DNA of 64,000 nt from Halobacteriovorax sp. GB3 (GCF_028649655.1 NZ_JAQSLN010000001.1:310001-374000); one strand, 5' to 3'; numbered from the stretch's first letter, positions 26,628 through 35,964 are shown. Notes: generated by a model not told the origin, from the sequence alone. A program made the numbers and translations.

Positions 26628-26644
26628 TGAAATAGTCTATTTCA
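26628..26644. promoter_or_regulatory. palindromic LysR operator candidate
   Basis: TGAAATA-GTC-TATTTCA is a perfect inverted repeat 16 bases before the LysR start and about 70 bases before the YceI start. Its place in a divergent LysR gap fits the usual autoregulatory recognition site of this family. Confidence 0.6.
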
Positions 26645-26713
26645 AAAGTGTCTCCTGTTGCAACAATTAAATCTCTGGCAAGATAGTTTCATAAACCAAA
26701 AAGGAGTATAGAA

Positions 26714-27247
26714 ATGAAAGGATTATTTTTTGGAGCACTACTTTTGGCCACAAGCGCATTTGCTGGAAATGTTGATACAGCTAAGAGTGAGTTCAAATGG
26801 AAAGGAACAAAAGTGACGGGTGAGCATTATGGACTCATTAAAGTAAAAGACGGTAACGTTGTTCTTAAAGATGGAAAAATTGATAAAGGTAATGTTGTGA
26901 TGGATATGGGCAGCATTGATGTAACTGATCTTAGCGGAGAGTGGAAAGATAAATTTCTGACACACATTAAGAGTGGTGACTTCTTTGAAATTTCAAAATA
27001 TCCAGAAGCAAAACTTGAGATTAAAGGAATCAAAGGAGATAAAATCCAAGGTGTTCTTGAAATCAAAGGAAAGAAAGGAAACGTTGAGATTCCTTATAAG
27101 AAAGACGGTAAAACTTATTCAGGTAAGCTAACTTTCGATAGAACAAAATTTGATATGGTGTACGGATCAGGTGATTTTTTCAAAAACCTAGGTGATAAGA
27201 TGATTCACAATGAAGTTCAAGTCGACTTCAAAGTTGTCTTGAAATAA
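26714..27247 (+). CDS. YceI-family periplasmic protein
   Basis: This 177-residue YceI protein has a signal peptide (MKGLFFGALLLATSAFAG). It shows the family's lipocalin-like strand pattern: SEFKWKGTKVTGEH, VVMDMGSIDVTDL, then FFEISKYPEAKLEIKGI and GKLTFDRTKFDMVYGSG. YceI proteins bind long amphiphilic molecules such as isoprenoid quinones. It is close in sequence to the YceI protein at 56207, and both end in a similar FKNLGDK...FDVVLK-type tail. AAGGAG precedes the ATG. A strong terminator follows, so it is a single-gene unit opposite the LysR gene. Confidence 0.9.
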   Translation: MKGLFFGALLLATSAFAGNVDTAKSEFKWKGTKVTGEHYGLIKVKDGNVVLKDGKIDKGNVVMDMGSIDVTDLSGEWKDKFLTHIKSGDFFEISKYPEAKLEIKGIKGDKIQGVLEIKGKKGNVEIPYKKDGKTYSGKLTFDRTKFDMVYGSGDFFKNLGDKMIHNEVQVDFKVVLK

Positions 27248-27262
27248 CCTTTTTGGTTTTGA

Positions 27263-27290
27263 GGGCCAGTTTTGAACTGGCCCTTTTTTA
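27263..27290 (+). terminator. intrinsic terminator after yceI
   Basis: GGGCCAGTT and AACTGGCCC form a 9-bp stem with a 3-base loop, followed by TTTTTTA. It may also serve the convergent aminopeptidase gene. Confidence 0.88.
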
Positions 27291-28736
27291 TTATTTAAAA
27301 TAACCAATGAGAGTTTCTACACCTTGACCTGAACCACCTTTTTGAACCAGGCTTGGCTTCGCTCCACTTGTCCATCCAAAAATATCTAAGTGTGCCCATT
27401 TCGTCTTTCCAACAAACTTCTCTAAGAAGAGAGCAGCTGTAATTGATCCACCAAATCCTGTTGAAGCAGCATTGGTCATATCGGCAAAATCAGATTTCAT
27501 TGCTTGAAAGTAAGGATTATAAAGAGGCATTCTCCACATGAGATCACCCATCTCTTGAGAAGAGTGAACGAGCTTTTCTGCGAGTTTGTCATCATTGGCA
27601 AAGAGACTTCCAATATCTTGTCCAAGAGAAATCTTTCCTGCACCTGTTAAAGTTGCAACATCGATAAGAACCTCTGGTTTAAGATCAAGGGCCATATCAA
27701 TAGTATCAGCTAGGGCAAGTCTACCTTCAGCATCAGTATTATGAATTTCAACTGTGGCACCATTTCTTGCTGTGAGAATATCACTTGGGCGTGTTGATCT
27801 TTCACTGATGGCGTTTTCAGCAAGAGCAAGATAGAGGTCAATATTCTTTTTAACGCCAGAGTTTTCTAGCCAACGAGAGAGGCCAACAATTGTTGCAGAA
27901 CCGCCCATATCTTTTTTCATGAGTCTCATTCCAGCGGCAGGTTTAATATCTAATCCACCTGAATCAAAAGTTAGTCCTTTTCCAACAAGGGCCGTCGACT
28001 TTCCTTTTGCTCCCGCTGGGCGATATTTAATATGAACAATTTGTGGTGGGTTTTCTGCTGAATTCCCAACGCCAAGAAGAAGACCACATTTTTCTTTTTG
28101 AAGTCTCTTTTGATCGTAGATAGCAACCTTGATCGTTTTACTTTGAGCATACATCTTCTTAACTTCTTTTGCATAAGAAACTGGGTGAAGAATGTTTGGA
28201 GGTAAGTTAACAAGGTGTCTGGCTTGGTTGATCCCTATAGCAATATCAGCTGCATTTTTTATAAGCTTTGAAGCAACTTTTTTCCCATTACTTGTAAACG
28301 CTGTCTTTCCTAATTTATAACTCTTTTCATAGTCGTAGAGACCTAGGTCTAATCCAACGAGAGAACCTGTGATCATATCGTCGCTACAATTCATAAAATT
28401 AAAGAAGACGTCTTTTGATTTTAACAGAGAGATTTCTCTTGCAACTTTTCCAAGGGTCTCTCTAGCATTAGAGTAGTCGCTCTCACTTAGAAGATTGTCG
28501 TGTGCTTTATGTGTACTCGCTCCAAGAACAACGATGACAACGGGACCAGTTTGTCCTGTTATAAATTGTGTTTTCTCTTCTAGGTTTTTTAGAGTCCATG
28601 CAGGGAGTTGCTTTTCTAGTGTTTTTTTAAGTGACTTAAATTCTGACTTTGGGCAAATGTAGATGTTTGATTGAGTATTTTTTAGATTGCTCGATTTTTC
28701 TTTTGTCGCTAATGACGACTCGATTTTAAAATTCAT
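27291..28736 (-). CDS. pepA: leucyl aminopeptidase (M17)
   Basis: This 481-residue M17 aminopeptidase removes N-terminal residues from peptides and uses two metal ions. The catalytic domain shows GLTFDSGGLDIKP, with the following KKDMGGSATIVG, and the family signature NTDAEGRLALADT, which carries metal ligands. Downstream come VATLTGAGKISLG and PLYNPYFQAMKSDFADM. The N-terminal third is the less conserved M17 domain. There is no signal peptide, so it is cytoplasmic; a role in using peptides produced by the exported proteases is plausible. AAGGAAG precedes the ATG. Confidence 0.93.
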   Translation of the reverse strand: MNFKIESSLATKEKSSNLKNTQSNIYICPKSEFKSLKKTLEKQLPAWTLKNLEEKTQFITGQTGPVVIVVLGASTHKAHDNLLSESDYSNARETLGKVAREISLLKSKDVFFNFMNCSDDMITGSLVGLDLGLYDYEKSYKLGKTAFTSNGKKVASKLIKNAADIAIGINQARHLVNLPPNILHPVSYAKEVKKMYAQSKTIKVAIYDQKRLQKEKCGLLLGVGNSAENPPQIVHIKYRPAGAKGKSTALVGKGLTFDSGGLDIKPAAGMRLMKKDMGGSATIVGLSRWLENSGVKKNIDLYLALAENAISERSTRPSDILTARNGATVEIHNTDAEGRLALADTIDMALDLKPEVLIDVATLTGAGKISLGQDIGSLFANDDKLAEKLVHSSQEMGDLMWRMPLYNPYFQAMKSDFADMTNAASTGFGGSITAALFLEKFVGKTKWAHLDIFGWTSGAKPSLVQKGGSGQGVETLIGYFK

Positions 28737-28796
28737 GAAGTAAACTTCCTTTTTTCAGTTGATCTGGGGATACTATCAAAAGGAAGGTGAGAAAGT

Positions 28797-28817
28797 GAAG
28801 CCTCTTTTAGAGGCTTC
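28797..28817 (-). terminator. hairpin at the end of the lipoprotein gene
   Basis: GAAGCCTC and GAGGCTTC make an 8-bp stem around TTTTA, covering the stop codon of the lipoprotein gene. The minus strand continues ACTTTCTC, so the T run is imperfect. Confidence 0.5.
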
Positions 28818-29853
28818 TTATCATTTCAATATATGAGATAAACTCTTGGTTTGCTTTGTTTGAAAGATCATCCTCAATAGAGAGATTATCGATAATGTTT
28901 TTTAGCACTGGGTCAATTTTTAAAGGCTCATTAATTGATTCTAAGAGGTTTTTAGTCTTGGCAAAGCCATCGAGTTTTTCCAGTACATCTCTTTTAGTCG
29001 ATTCATTTCCACCATTAAATGTCGACTTCATTTGAAATGTTCCAAAGGCACCATTTGATAACTTGAAACTAAAGGCCCTAAGCTTTTGTGCTAAAGTTAA
29101 TTCTTTTAACTCCCCAGTAGAATTCTTTACAGCTAGGGCAAGCATCATATTCATTCTCGCCTGTAAAAGAGCAATGGCGATATCTCGGTTTTGACCCGCA
29201 TTAACAATATGCTCATAATCTTTTAGTTCGCGACCTTCTTGTTCTTTAATGAGAGCATTTCTTAAAAGATCGTAGAATGAAACCTCTTCAAAGCCACCAA
29301 TTGTTTTAACGAGATGCTTTTGATGATGGTTATTCATGTGCATCACTATACTTAGAGCATAGAATGCCATTTCATAATTATATTCTTTAGCATCGGTATC
29401 GATAGGACTCATCTCGTTTGGATCCAAATTTAAAAGAATGGCTAAATTCGATTGACCATAAATATGATCCCAGATTGAAGCGAGCTTCATGAAGTATTCA
29501 TTAACGGCATCGTAGAAGAGTTTCTCTCTCACTTCTTTTGTGTCGTAAGTTCCGTTATTTGTCCAAAGCTGATACTCAAAGCTTTGATAGAAAGCTGAGG
29601 CCGCGGCAATCTTATCTCCAAGAGATTGATTATCACTTAAAACAATTTGCATCATTTTATTTCGCGTATCATGACTTTCTTTCGTTCTGATTTGCGGATA
29701 CATATTATTTGTCGTGGCATTCATTTGGTTTGTTGTATGACTCATCTTTTGAGTCGTATTAGACATATCCTCAGTGAGGTTTTCCATTTTTTTTACTTTA
29801 GAACAAGATACGAGTGCTGATAACGAAACAAGAGTAACGATGGCCCTTTTCAT
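28807..29853 (-). CDS. lipoprotein of unknown function
   Basis: This 348-residue protein starts with a lipobox (VSLSALVSC, lipidated Cys17). It is followed by a short helical stretch rich in Met, Asn and Thr in a heptad-like pattern (MENLTEDMSNTTQKMSHTT), a likely coiled-coil stalk. The rest is mostly alpha-helical with no known motif. AAGGAG precedes the ATG. I do not recognise the family; such anchored helical proteins are common in Bdellovibrio-like genomes, but no function can be given. Confidence 0.7.
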   Translation of the reverse strand: MKRAIVTLVSLSALVSCSKVKKMENLTEDMSNTTQKMSHTTNQMNATTNNMYPQIRTKESHDTRNKMMQIVLSDNQSLGDKIAAASAFYQSFEYQLWTNNGTYDTKEVREKLFYDAVNEYFMKLASIWDHIYGQSNLAILLNLDPNEMSPIDTDAKEYNYEMAFYALSIVMHMNNHHQKHLVKTIGGFEEVSFYDLLRNALIKEQEGRELKDYEHIVNAGQNRDIAIALLQARMNMMLALAVKNSTGELKELTLAQKLRAFSFKLSNGAFGTFQMKSTFNGGNESTKRDVLEKLDGFAKTKNLLESINEPLKIDPVLKNIIDNLSIEDDLSNKANQEFISYIEMIRSL

Positions 29854-29985
29854 TGAATCTCCTTAATGACTAATTATTCGTTAGTTATAGCGGAAATAAT
29901 GAATATTTAGGTGGAGCTTGTAAAAATTGCAGGGAACCTGAGGGGGCGTTGGGACCAATAAGCTATCCTAACGCCTTAAGTTTAT

Positions 29986-30924
29986 TCATTTTGCACTAGA
30001 GCAGCTAGCTCCTCCAAGGACGCAAAATTGAGCGCAAAATTTATGGTTAAGTTGAACTCTGGACTTTGAGTCCTTCAAGGTTGAACCTAAATTGAATTGC
30101 TCATCATAAGCAAGAAGAGTGCAGGGGAGTACAGTTACTGAAGCATCGCCCTTTCTTTTAACGATCATTCTCTCTGTTGCACACATTTGGTCGTTTGGTG
30201 ACTTATTTAAAATTGACCAGCACTCTGTTGTAATTTCTGGAACGTCACGATTTAAATCCATCTCAGGAAAGACGACAATTTTTTTATCACTCAATGAAAG
30301 AGGGATATTCCATTTCTTAAAAAGGTTTTGATAACATTCTTTTTCTTGTTCGAGGCTTTCATTGGTCAAGCTTCTGCCAGCAATTGAAATATTAAAACTT
30401 TGATCACAAAGCCATTTGATTTGTTCTAGTGTTTTATTAAATGTTCCCTTGCCTCGCTGCTCTTCGTGAATGTCTAAGGTGTGATGATCGAGTGATACCC
30501 TAATGTGGAGCTTGTCACCGTAGATTTCTTTAATCTTAACTAACTCATCGAGGTGGCGATTGATCACCCGATAGGCATTAGTTAGAACGAGAACTTCAAA
30601 ATCGTGTTTTAAAATAGTTGAGAGTATTTTAGTAATCTCAGGATTCAAAAAGGGTTCACCGCCAGTGAGGCCGATATATTCAACGGGATAATTCTCAGAT
30701 TTTATTTCCTCTAAAAACGGAAGAACCTCTTCATTAGTAATATATTCTAAGCGGTCATTTGTAGGACTCGATTCAATATAACAGTTCTCGCATGTGAGAT
30801 TGCAGCGAGTCCCTGTATTAATCCAAAGAGTTTTTAAGGCCGTAAGATCGACGTAGGCCCTCTCTTTACCCTGGAGAGTTTTAAAAGGGTGAGTAAATTT
30901 CTCATCTTTCTTACTTTGTAACAT
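29986..30924 (-). CDS. radical SAM enzyme
   Basis: This enzyme of about 312 residues has the radical SAM 4Fe-4S motif in GTRCNLTCENCYIES near residue 38 and a SAM-binding GLTGGEPFLNPE motif near 88. The C-terminal tail ends in Cys-rich CAQFCVLGGASCS, which could bind a second cluster in a reduced SPASM-like way. Such proteins modify peptides or small molecules, but no precursor gene is evident here. I chose the ATG at 30924 because AAGGA lies 8 bases before it; the upstream ATG at 30933 would overlap the ribosome site. The substrate is unknown. Confidence 0.85.
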   Translation of the reverse strand: MLQSKKDEKFTHPFKTLQGKERAYVDLTALKTLWINTGTRCNLTCENCYIESSPTNDRLEYITNEEVLPFLEEIKSENYPVEYIGLTGGEPFLNPEITKILSTILKHDFEVLVLTNAYRVINRHLDELVKIKEIYGDKLHIRVSLDHHTLDIHEEQRGKGTFNKTLEQIKWLCDQSFNISIAGRSLTNESLEQEKECYQNLFKKWNIPLSLSDKKIVVFPEMDLNRDVPEITTECWSILNKSPNDQMCATERMIVKRKGDASVTVLPCTLLAYDEQFNLGSTLKDSKSRVQLNHKFCAQFCVLGGASCSSAK

Positions 30925-31128
30925 AGTCTTCATCCTTAAAAATATCTTTATTCAATCATAGCATGCACAAATTCAAGGCGCATGGGCATGCAACTTTTTG
31001 TATTTCATAATAATCTTGATTATGCGCCTTTTCTCTTAGTGATTTCTTAAGGGGAAATGTGACAAGAATCTTAGGAAATATTCACGGATGTTGTTGAAGT
31101 TACGGAAATAAGGTCTTGATTTTAAATT

Positions 31129-31161
31129 AATTAAGAATTTAGCTGATTTAAATCCTTAATT
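31129..31161. promoter_or_regulatory. imperfect palindrome upstream of the hybrid kinase
   Basis: AATTAAG-a-ATTTA and TAAAT-c-CTTAATT form 13-base arms with one mismatch and a 7-base centre. It lies where a -35 region would be for the TATAAT at 31176, so it may be an operator. Confidence 0.5.
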
Positions 31162-31175
31162 CTAAATCCTTTCTA

Positions 31176-31181
31176 TATAAT
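31176..31181 (+). promoter_or_regulatory. consensus -10 (TATAAT) giving a leaderless transcript
   Basis: A perfect TATAAT ends 11 bases before the ATG of the hybrid kinase. No Shine-Dalgarno sequence is present between them, so transcription would start at or within a few bases of the ATG. Confidence 0.5.
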
Positions 31182-31192
31182 ATTAACAATAT

Positions 31193-33304
31193 ATGAACAC
31201 TAACGATGATCTTATTTCAAAGTCTCGCTTTCCCATTGGACTGAATCTTCTGATTTTGATCTTTGCTTTTGCTGGGGGCTATCTCATTAATCACCTCTAT
31301 ATAAGAGGTGAGAAGAATGATTTAAAACTATCAAATGCACAGTTGGCCAGAGGGATTAAGCAAAACTTCTTCTATGATGAACGCCATAATATTTTAAAAA
31401 TCGTTGGTGTTAACGATCCTATCTTAAAGGCCTCTCTTCAAGGTTATGATGTAGAAAAAGATGTCTCTACTTTACTCAATAGTATTCAAAATGAATCTGG
31501 CGCATCAATTGTTTATCTCATAAATCGAGAGGGCGTTGTTATTCAGTCGACCGATTATACTGAGGGAAAGAGTTTACTTGGAAGAAATTATTCTTTTCGG
31601 CCTTATTTTAAAAAGGCCATTAAGGGAATTCCCTACGTTTATACCGCCTTAGGAGTGACTACGAAAAAAAGGGGTGTTTATTATTCAGCACCTGTTTATC
31701 AGATGCCTGAAAAGAAAGGTGAAATCATCGGAGTTATCGTTCTCAAAATGAACTTAGATAATCTCGATGGCATAATGAATGCTCATGAAGAATTTATCAC
31801 TCTGGTTAATCCGCAAGGAGATGTTTTTGCAACCAATAGAAAAGAGTGGTTGTATAAGAATATTGATGCCTTTAGTGAACGAGATCGAATCTATGATCTT
31901 AAACGCTATGGAGATGTTGAGCCTAGTAGTATAGAGAATTTTGTTATTATTGATGAAATGTATGTCGCTATTGATGGCAAGAAGTATCTATATAATGTTC
32001 AAGAGTTCGAAGTCTTTAGTGAAACTTGGAAAGTACTCTCTTACAGTGACTATCGTAGTGACTTTCCTGTTTATATCTTAGTGATCTTTACAATTATTAT
32101 GCTCATCGTTTTCTTTTTAAGTAATACGATCTTCTTTATGTTTAAAAAATTAGAAGTGGCAAAGAGAGAAGCGGTAGATGCAAGTCTAGCAAAAGGTCAA
32201 TTTCTTGCGAATATGTCACATGAAATTAGAACGCCGATCTCAGGGATATTAGGGCTTTGTGAAATGCTGTTAGAGGATCACAAGATAGTTCCTAAAACAA
32301 AAGAAAAGCTCACTTCGATTCATCAGGTCGCAAACCACCTTCTCTACATCGTTAATGATATTTTAGATTTTTCTAAAGTTGAGGCAGGTAAGCTCGACTT
32401 AATGGAAGAGGATTACGATTTAGCTAAACTCTTAGAAACGATTCTTTATCCCATATCGTTAAAGGCCCATGATAAGAACCTTTCTTTTTCCTATCATATT
32501 GATTCAAAACTCCCTCTTTATATTAAAGGGGATTCAAAGAGGCTTGGCCAAGTTCTTACGAATCTCGCTGGAAATGCTGTAAAGTTCACTGAAAAGGGGA
32601 GAGTTGAAATCGATCTTAGGCCATATGGACAAAGTCTCTTAGAGATTAAGGTTTCCGATACTGGAATTGGCATTAAAGAAGATGATCAAAAGAAACTCTT
32701 TGAATCCTTTGTCCAAGCTGATCTTTCCACTTCTAGAAAATTTGGTGGAACAGGACTAGGATTGGCCATTTCTAAAAAGATTGTTGAGCTGATGGGTGGT
32801 CGAATTGAGCTTGAAAGTGATTTTAATAAAGGAACTGTTTTTAGAGTTCTTATTCCTATAAAAGAAGGACAAAGAGTTGAGCATGTCGAGACTTCGAAAA
32901 CACTTCTCTTTGAACCGCACCAATTTAAAGTTTTACTCGCTGAGGATAATCGAATTAATCAAATCGTAACACGCGGTAAATTGCATAAACTCGGTTTTAA
33001 GGTTATTACTATTGCAGAAGATGGAGTTCAAGTTTTAAGGGAATTTGAAAAAGGGATTTACGATATTGTTTTCATGGACTGTCAAATGCCTAATATGAAT
33101 GGTTTTGAGGCGACAGAGAGAATAAGGGAATTGGAAGAAGACATTAAAACACATATTCCGATTATTGCTCTAACTGCCAATGCTATGAGAGGCGATAGAG
33201 AAAAATGTCTTGAAGCTGGCATGGATGAGTATCTATCAAAGCCAATTAATGAAGATGATTTAATTGCTTGCTTAAACTACTTACATATAGAGAAGAAAAT
33301 TTGA
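31193..33304 (+). CDS. hybrid sensor histidine kinase with receiver domain
   Basis: This 703-residue protein has a first membrane helix (LNLLILIFAFAGGYLI) and a periplasmic double-Cache-like sensor (GASIVYLINREGVVIQSTDY, LLGRNYSFRPYF). A second helix lies near residue 300. The cytoplasmic kinase follows: H-box NMSHEIRTPISG, N-box NLAGNAVKFTEKG, SDTGIGI and FGGTGLGLAIS. A C-terminal receiver has LLAEDNRINQ, the phospho-Asp in VFMDCQMPNMNG and LSKPI. There is no HPt or output domain, so a partner elsewhere should receive the phosphate. It is probably translated from a leaderless message. Its stop overlaps the next gene. Confidence 0.93.
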   Translation: MNTNDDLISKSRFPIGLNLLILIFAFAGGYLINHLYIRGEKNDLKLSNAQLARGIKQNFFYDERHNILKIVGVNDPILKASLQGYDVEKDVSTLLNSIQNESGASIVYLINREGVVIQSTDYTEGKSLLGRNYSFRPYFKKAIKGIPYVYTALGVTTKKRGVYYSAPVYQMPEKKGEIIGVIVLKMNLDNLDGIMNAHEEFITLVNPQGDVFATNRKEWLYKNIDAFSERDRIYDLKRYGDVEPSSIENFVIIDEMYVAIDGKKYLYNVQEFEVFSETWKVLSYSDYRSDFPVYILVIFTIIMLIVFFLSNTIFFMFKKLEVAKREAVDASLAKGQFLANMSHEIRTPISGILGLCEMLLEDHKIVPKTKEKLTSIHQVANHLLYIVNDILDFSKVEAGKLDLMEEDYDLAKLLETILYPISLKAHDKNLSFSYHIDSKLPLYIKGDSKRLGQVLTNLAGNAVKFTEKGRVEIDLRPYGQSLLEIKVSDTGIGIKEDDQKKLFESFVQADLSTSRKFGGTGLGLAISKKIVELMGGRIELESDFNKGTVFRVLIPIKEGQRVEHVETSKTLLFEPHQFKVLLAEDNRINQIVTRGKLHKLGFKVITIAEDGVQVLREFEKGIYDIVFMDCQMPNMNGFEATERIRELEEDIKTHIPIIALTANAMRGDREKCLEAGMDEYLSKPINEDDLIACLNYLHIEKKI

Positions 33305-34080
33305 AAAATAGAGGACTCATTATTGGGCATGGTCATGTTTCTGGCTTTGTTGTGGAACTATTAAAAAGTGAATTTCAACTCTTTGGTACAAAGAGAATAA
33401 TACCTAGTGAGCAAGAAGAAGATATTGAGATTATTTCTTTAGAGCTAGCGCAAGAGGATTTTGATCCTCGACTTTTTGAAGATTATCACTTTGTTCTCTT
33501 CTTATTGCCTCCAAGAGAGCACTATCTCAATTTTTTGATCTCAATGCACGAAAAGAGCTCTATAGATATTCCTTGGATATTTACGAGTTCAACATCTGTG
33601 TATGGTAGTGGGATTGTTAGAGAGTATTCACCTAGAGAAGGCACTGGTCGTAATAGTGCAAGTTTAATTGAACTAGAAGAGTTCTTAGAATCAATTAAAA
33701 GAGATGTCGTTATTTTAAGGCCTGCCGGTCTTGTGGATGAGAAGAGAAATCCTATTAACTTTTTTAAAAAGGCGATTGAACAAAAACGTGAAGTTCAAGG
33801 TGGTTCTTCTCCTGTTAATCTTGTTCACTCAAATGACGTTGCCCGTTTTATTCAATTTATTCTTGAGAATAAGATTCGAAAGGGTGTATTTAATCTCTGT
33901 AGTGACACCCATTTAGAAAAAAGAGAATTCTACGGAAAACTAATGCAACATTATCAGATGGAATTACCCCGTTGGTCTAAAGAAAATGGATCTTATAAAG
34001 TTGTTTCCAATGAACTCTCTAAGGAAAGTGGATTTCACTACCTTTACCCCGATCTCTTTTCTTATTTCTTAGATTTTTGA
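33301..34080 (+). CDS. NAD(P)-dependent epimerase/dehydratase-like protein
   Basis: This protein of about 259 residues is an extended short-chain dehydrogenase of the YeeZ type. The N-terminal nucleotide motif is GLIIGHGHVSGFVVELL, a somewhat altered GxGxxG. WIFTSSTSVYGSG carries the usual Ser-Thr and Tyr region, and ILRPAGLVD follows. The typical YxxxK is not evident (SLIELEEFL), so the active site may be changed. I chose the TTG at 33301, which forms a TTGA overlap with the kinase stop. The frame before it is only translated kinase sequence. It is co-transcribed with the kinase; substrate unknown. Confidence 0.75.
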   Translation: MKNRGLIIGHGHVSGFVVELLKSEFQLFGTKRIIPSEQEEDIEIISLELAQEDFDPRLFEDYHFVLFLLPPREHYLNFLISMHEKSSIDIPWIFTSSTSVYGSGIVREYSPREGTGRNSASLIELEEFLESIKRDVVILRPAGLVDEKRNPINFFKKAIEQKREVQGGSSPVNLVHSNDVARFIQFILENKIRKGVFNLCSDTHLEKREFYGKLMQHYQMELPRWSKENGSYKVVSNELSKESGFHYLYPDLFSYFLDF

Positions 34081-34241
34081 GTTCCATTTTCAAATTTTGT
34101 CCACATTATTTTTAAAAGGCCGATCATTTTTTGAAATATCGTGTAAATCTTTCAAAGCTTGATCGCCGTAAGCTCAAGGATATATCAGTGTTTACGCTTG
34201 CTTAGAGCATTTTAATGAAGCTTAAAGATTCCTAAGTTTTT

Positions 34242-34270
34242 TTGACATGGGTTTAGTGAGGCCTTAGGCT
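34242..34270 (+). promoter_or_regulatory. possible sigma-70 promoter of the BCCT gene
   Basis: A perfect TTGACA -35 is followed after 17 bases by TAGGCT, a poor -10 match, about 90 bases before the transporter ATG. Nothing else is recognised in this 278-base gap. Confidence 0.35.
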
Positions 34271-34358
34271 GAAGTTCAAACAACAGAACTAACATTCACT
34301 TTTTTCAATTATATGTTTTTAAAATTGAGTACTTCTAAATTGAAGTTAAGGGATTTCT

Positions 34359-35936
34359 ATGTCTTTTTTTAAGAAAATCAGATGGGTTATTAACCCAAAT
34401 GTTTATATCGGATCATCTCTGATTATTTGGTCATTGGTACTAATGTCAGTGATCTTCACGAAAGGCTCGACTGAGCTTTTCACAAAAGTTCACACGGCTA
34501 TTATTCATAATTTTAGTTGGCTCTTCATCGGTGGCGTCGCTATTTTTCTTATTTTTAGTGGTTGGCTTCTTATTACAAAGTACGGTCATATTCGCTTAGG
34601 TAAAGATAATGAGAAGCCTCAATTTTCTTTTCTAAGTTGGATGGCAATGCTCTTTAGTGCTGGAATGGGAATTGGCCTTCTTTTTTATGGTGTTGCCGAG
34701 CCGATCATGCACTATTCAAACCTTCCAACGGGAAAAACTTTAACGGCATCTACTGATGCAGCTAAGGCCATGAATATTACTTTCTTTCACTGGGGACTCC
34801 ATGCATGGGCGATTTATGCCATCATTGGACTAGCTCTTGCCTATGGTACTTATAGAAAGGGAAGAGCATTGAGTATTCGCTATACACTCTATCCCTTGTT
34901 TGGAAAAGCTATTGAAGGGCGATTAGGTGACCTTATTGATATTCTAGCTGTCGTAGGTACACTTTTTGGAGTTGCCACCTCTCTTGGCTTTGGTGTTACT
35001 CAGATTAACTCTGGTTTAAATTATGTTTTTGGAGTTCCAATTTCTGAAACTGTTCAAGTAGGACTCATTGCTTTTATTACCCTCGTGGCCACAATTTCTG
35101 TTGTTACAGGTATCGATAAAGGGGTTAAGCTTCTTTCTGAATTCAATATTATTGTTGCCATTGGTCTACTCCTATTTGTTTTCTTTGCAGGACACCCCAA
35201 TGATCTTATGAATCTCTACGTTGAAAATATTGGTACTTATATTAGAAACCTACCTCAACTAACTTTTAGTACTGGGGCTCGTAACGATGGGACTTGGATG
35301 GGCTCATGGACACTTTTTTACTGGGGTTGGTGGATTGCATGGTCTCCCTTTGTCGGAATGTTTATCGCAAGAATCTCTAAGGGAAGAACTTTGAAAGAAT
35401 TTGTTTCAGGAGTTCTTTTTATCCCAAGTTTGTTTACTTTCTTTTGGATGACTGTATTTGGGGAGAGTGCCATTTCTATGATTAAAGATGGATCGGATAA
35501 GCTCGAGACAATGGTCAATAGCAATGTTGCAGTTTCTCTTTATGCTTTTTTAGAGAACCTTCCAATGTCACAGATTACTTGTGTTCTTGCTATTTTAGTT
35601 GTTTTCTCTTTCTTTGTTACTTCAAGTGATTCGGGCTCATTTGTTATTGATATGATTACTGCTGGAGGTGATCCAAATCCTCCGACACATCAAAAAGTCT
35701 ATTGGGCCTTTATGGAAGGTATCGTTGCTGCTGTTCTTCTTTGGACAGGAGGTCTTAAGGCCTTACAAATGGCCTCTCTAACAGTTGCCCTTCCATTTTG
35801 TGTGGTCATACTCTTTATTTGTTTGAGTCTCTATCGAGAGCTCAGGGCGGAGGCCTTGGGATTAGAACTTGATTTTGAGACAGAGTCCGAAGAGGATGAA
35901 CGGTCAATTCAATCTGAAAAACCATTAACGACATAA
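34359..35936 (+). CDS. BCCT-family (betaine/choline/carnitine) transporter
   Basis: This 525-residue inner-membrane transporter has twelve helices and the BCCT signature, seen in FYWGWWIAWSPFVGMFIARIS near 310-332 (a Trp-rich segment). The N-terminal block FSAGMGIGLLFYGVAEP is also typical. These carriers bring in glycine betaine, choline or carnitine, usually with sodium or protons, often for osmotic protection; a marine lifestyle would fit. The C-terminus is acidic (DFETESEEDERS), a region that senses osmotic state in some members. AAGGGA precedes the ATG. A strong terminator follows. The exact substrate is unknown. Confidence 0.94.
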   Translation: MSFFKKIRWVINPNVYIGSSLIIWSLVLMSVIFTKGSTELFTKVHTAIIHNFSWLFIGGVAIFLIFSGWLLITKYGHIRLGKDNEKPQFSFLSWMAMLFSAGMGIGLLFYGVAEPIMHYSNLPTGKTLTASTDAAKAMNITFFHWGLHAWAIYAIIGLALAYGTYRKGRALSIRYTLYPLFGKAIEGRLGDLIDILAVVGTLFGVATSLGFGVTQINSGLNYVFGVPISETVQVGLIAFITLVATISVVTGIDKGVKLLSEFNIIVAIGLLLFVFFAGHPNDLMNLYVENIGTYIRNLPQLTFSTGARNDGTWMGSWTLFYWGWWIAWSPFVGMFIARISKGRTLKEFVSGVLFIPSLFTFFWMTVFGESAISMIKDGSDKLETMVNSNVAVSLYAFLENLPMSQITCVLAILVVFSFFVTSSDSGSFVIDMITAGGDPNPPTHQKVYWAFMEGIVAAVLLWTGGLKALQMASLTVALPFCVVILFICLSLYRELRAEALGLELDFETESEEDERSIQSEKPLTT

Positions 35937-35937
35937 G

Positions 35938-35964
35938 AAAAAGGCCATTAAGTTGGCCTTTTTT
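35938..35964. terminator. bidirectional intrinsic terminator
   Basis: AAAAAGGCCA and TGGCCTTTTTT pair around a 6-base loop between the convergent BCCT and glycosidase genes. There are T runs on both strands. Confidence 0.88.

Noticed and set aside
29945-29975. 10-bp hairpin between the radical SAM and lipoprotein genes as a terminator
   Set aside because: Neither strand has a T run after the stem, and one pair is a mismatch or wobble, so a terminator call is not supported.
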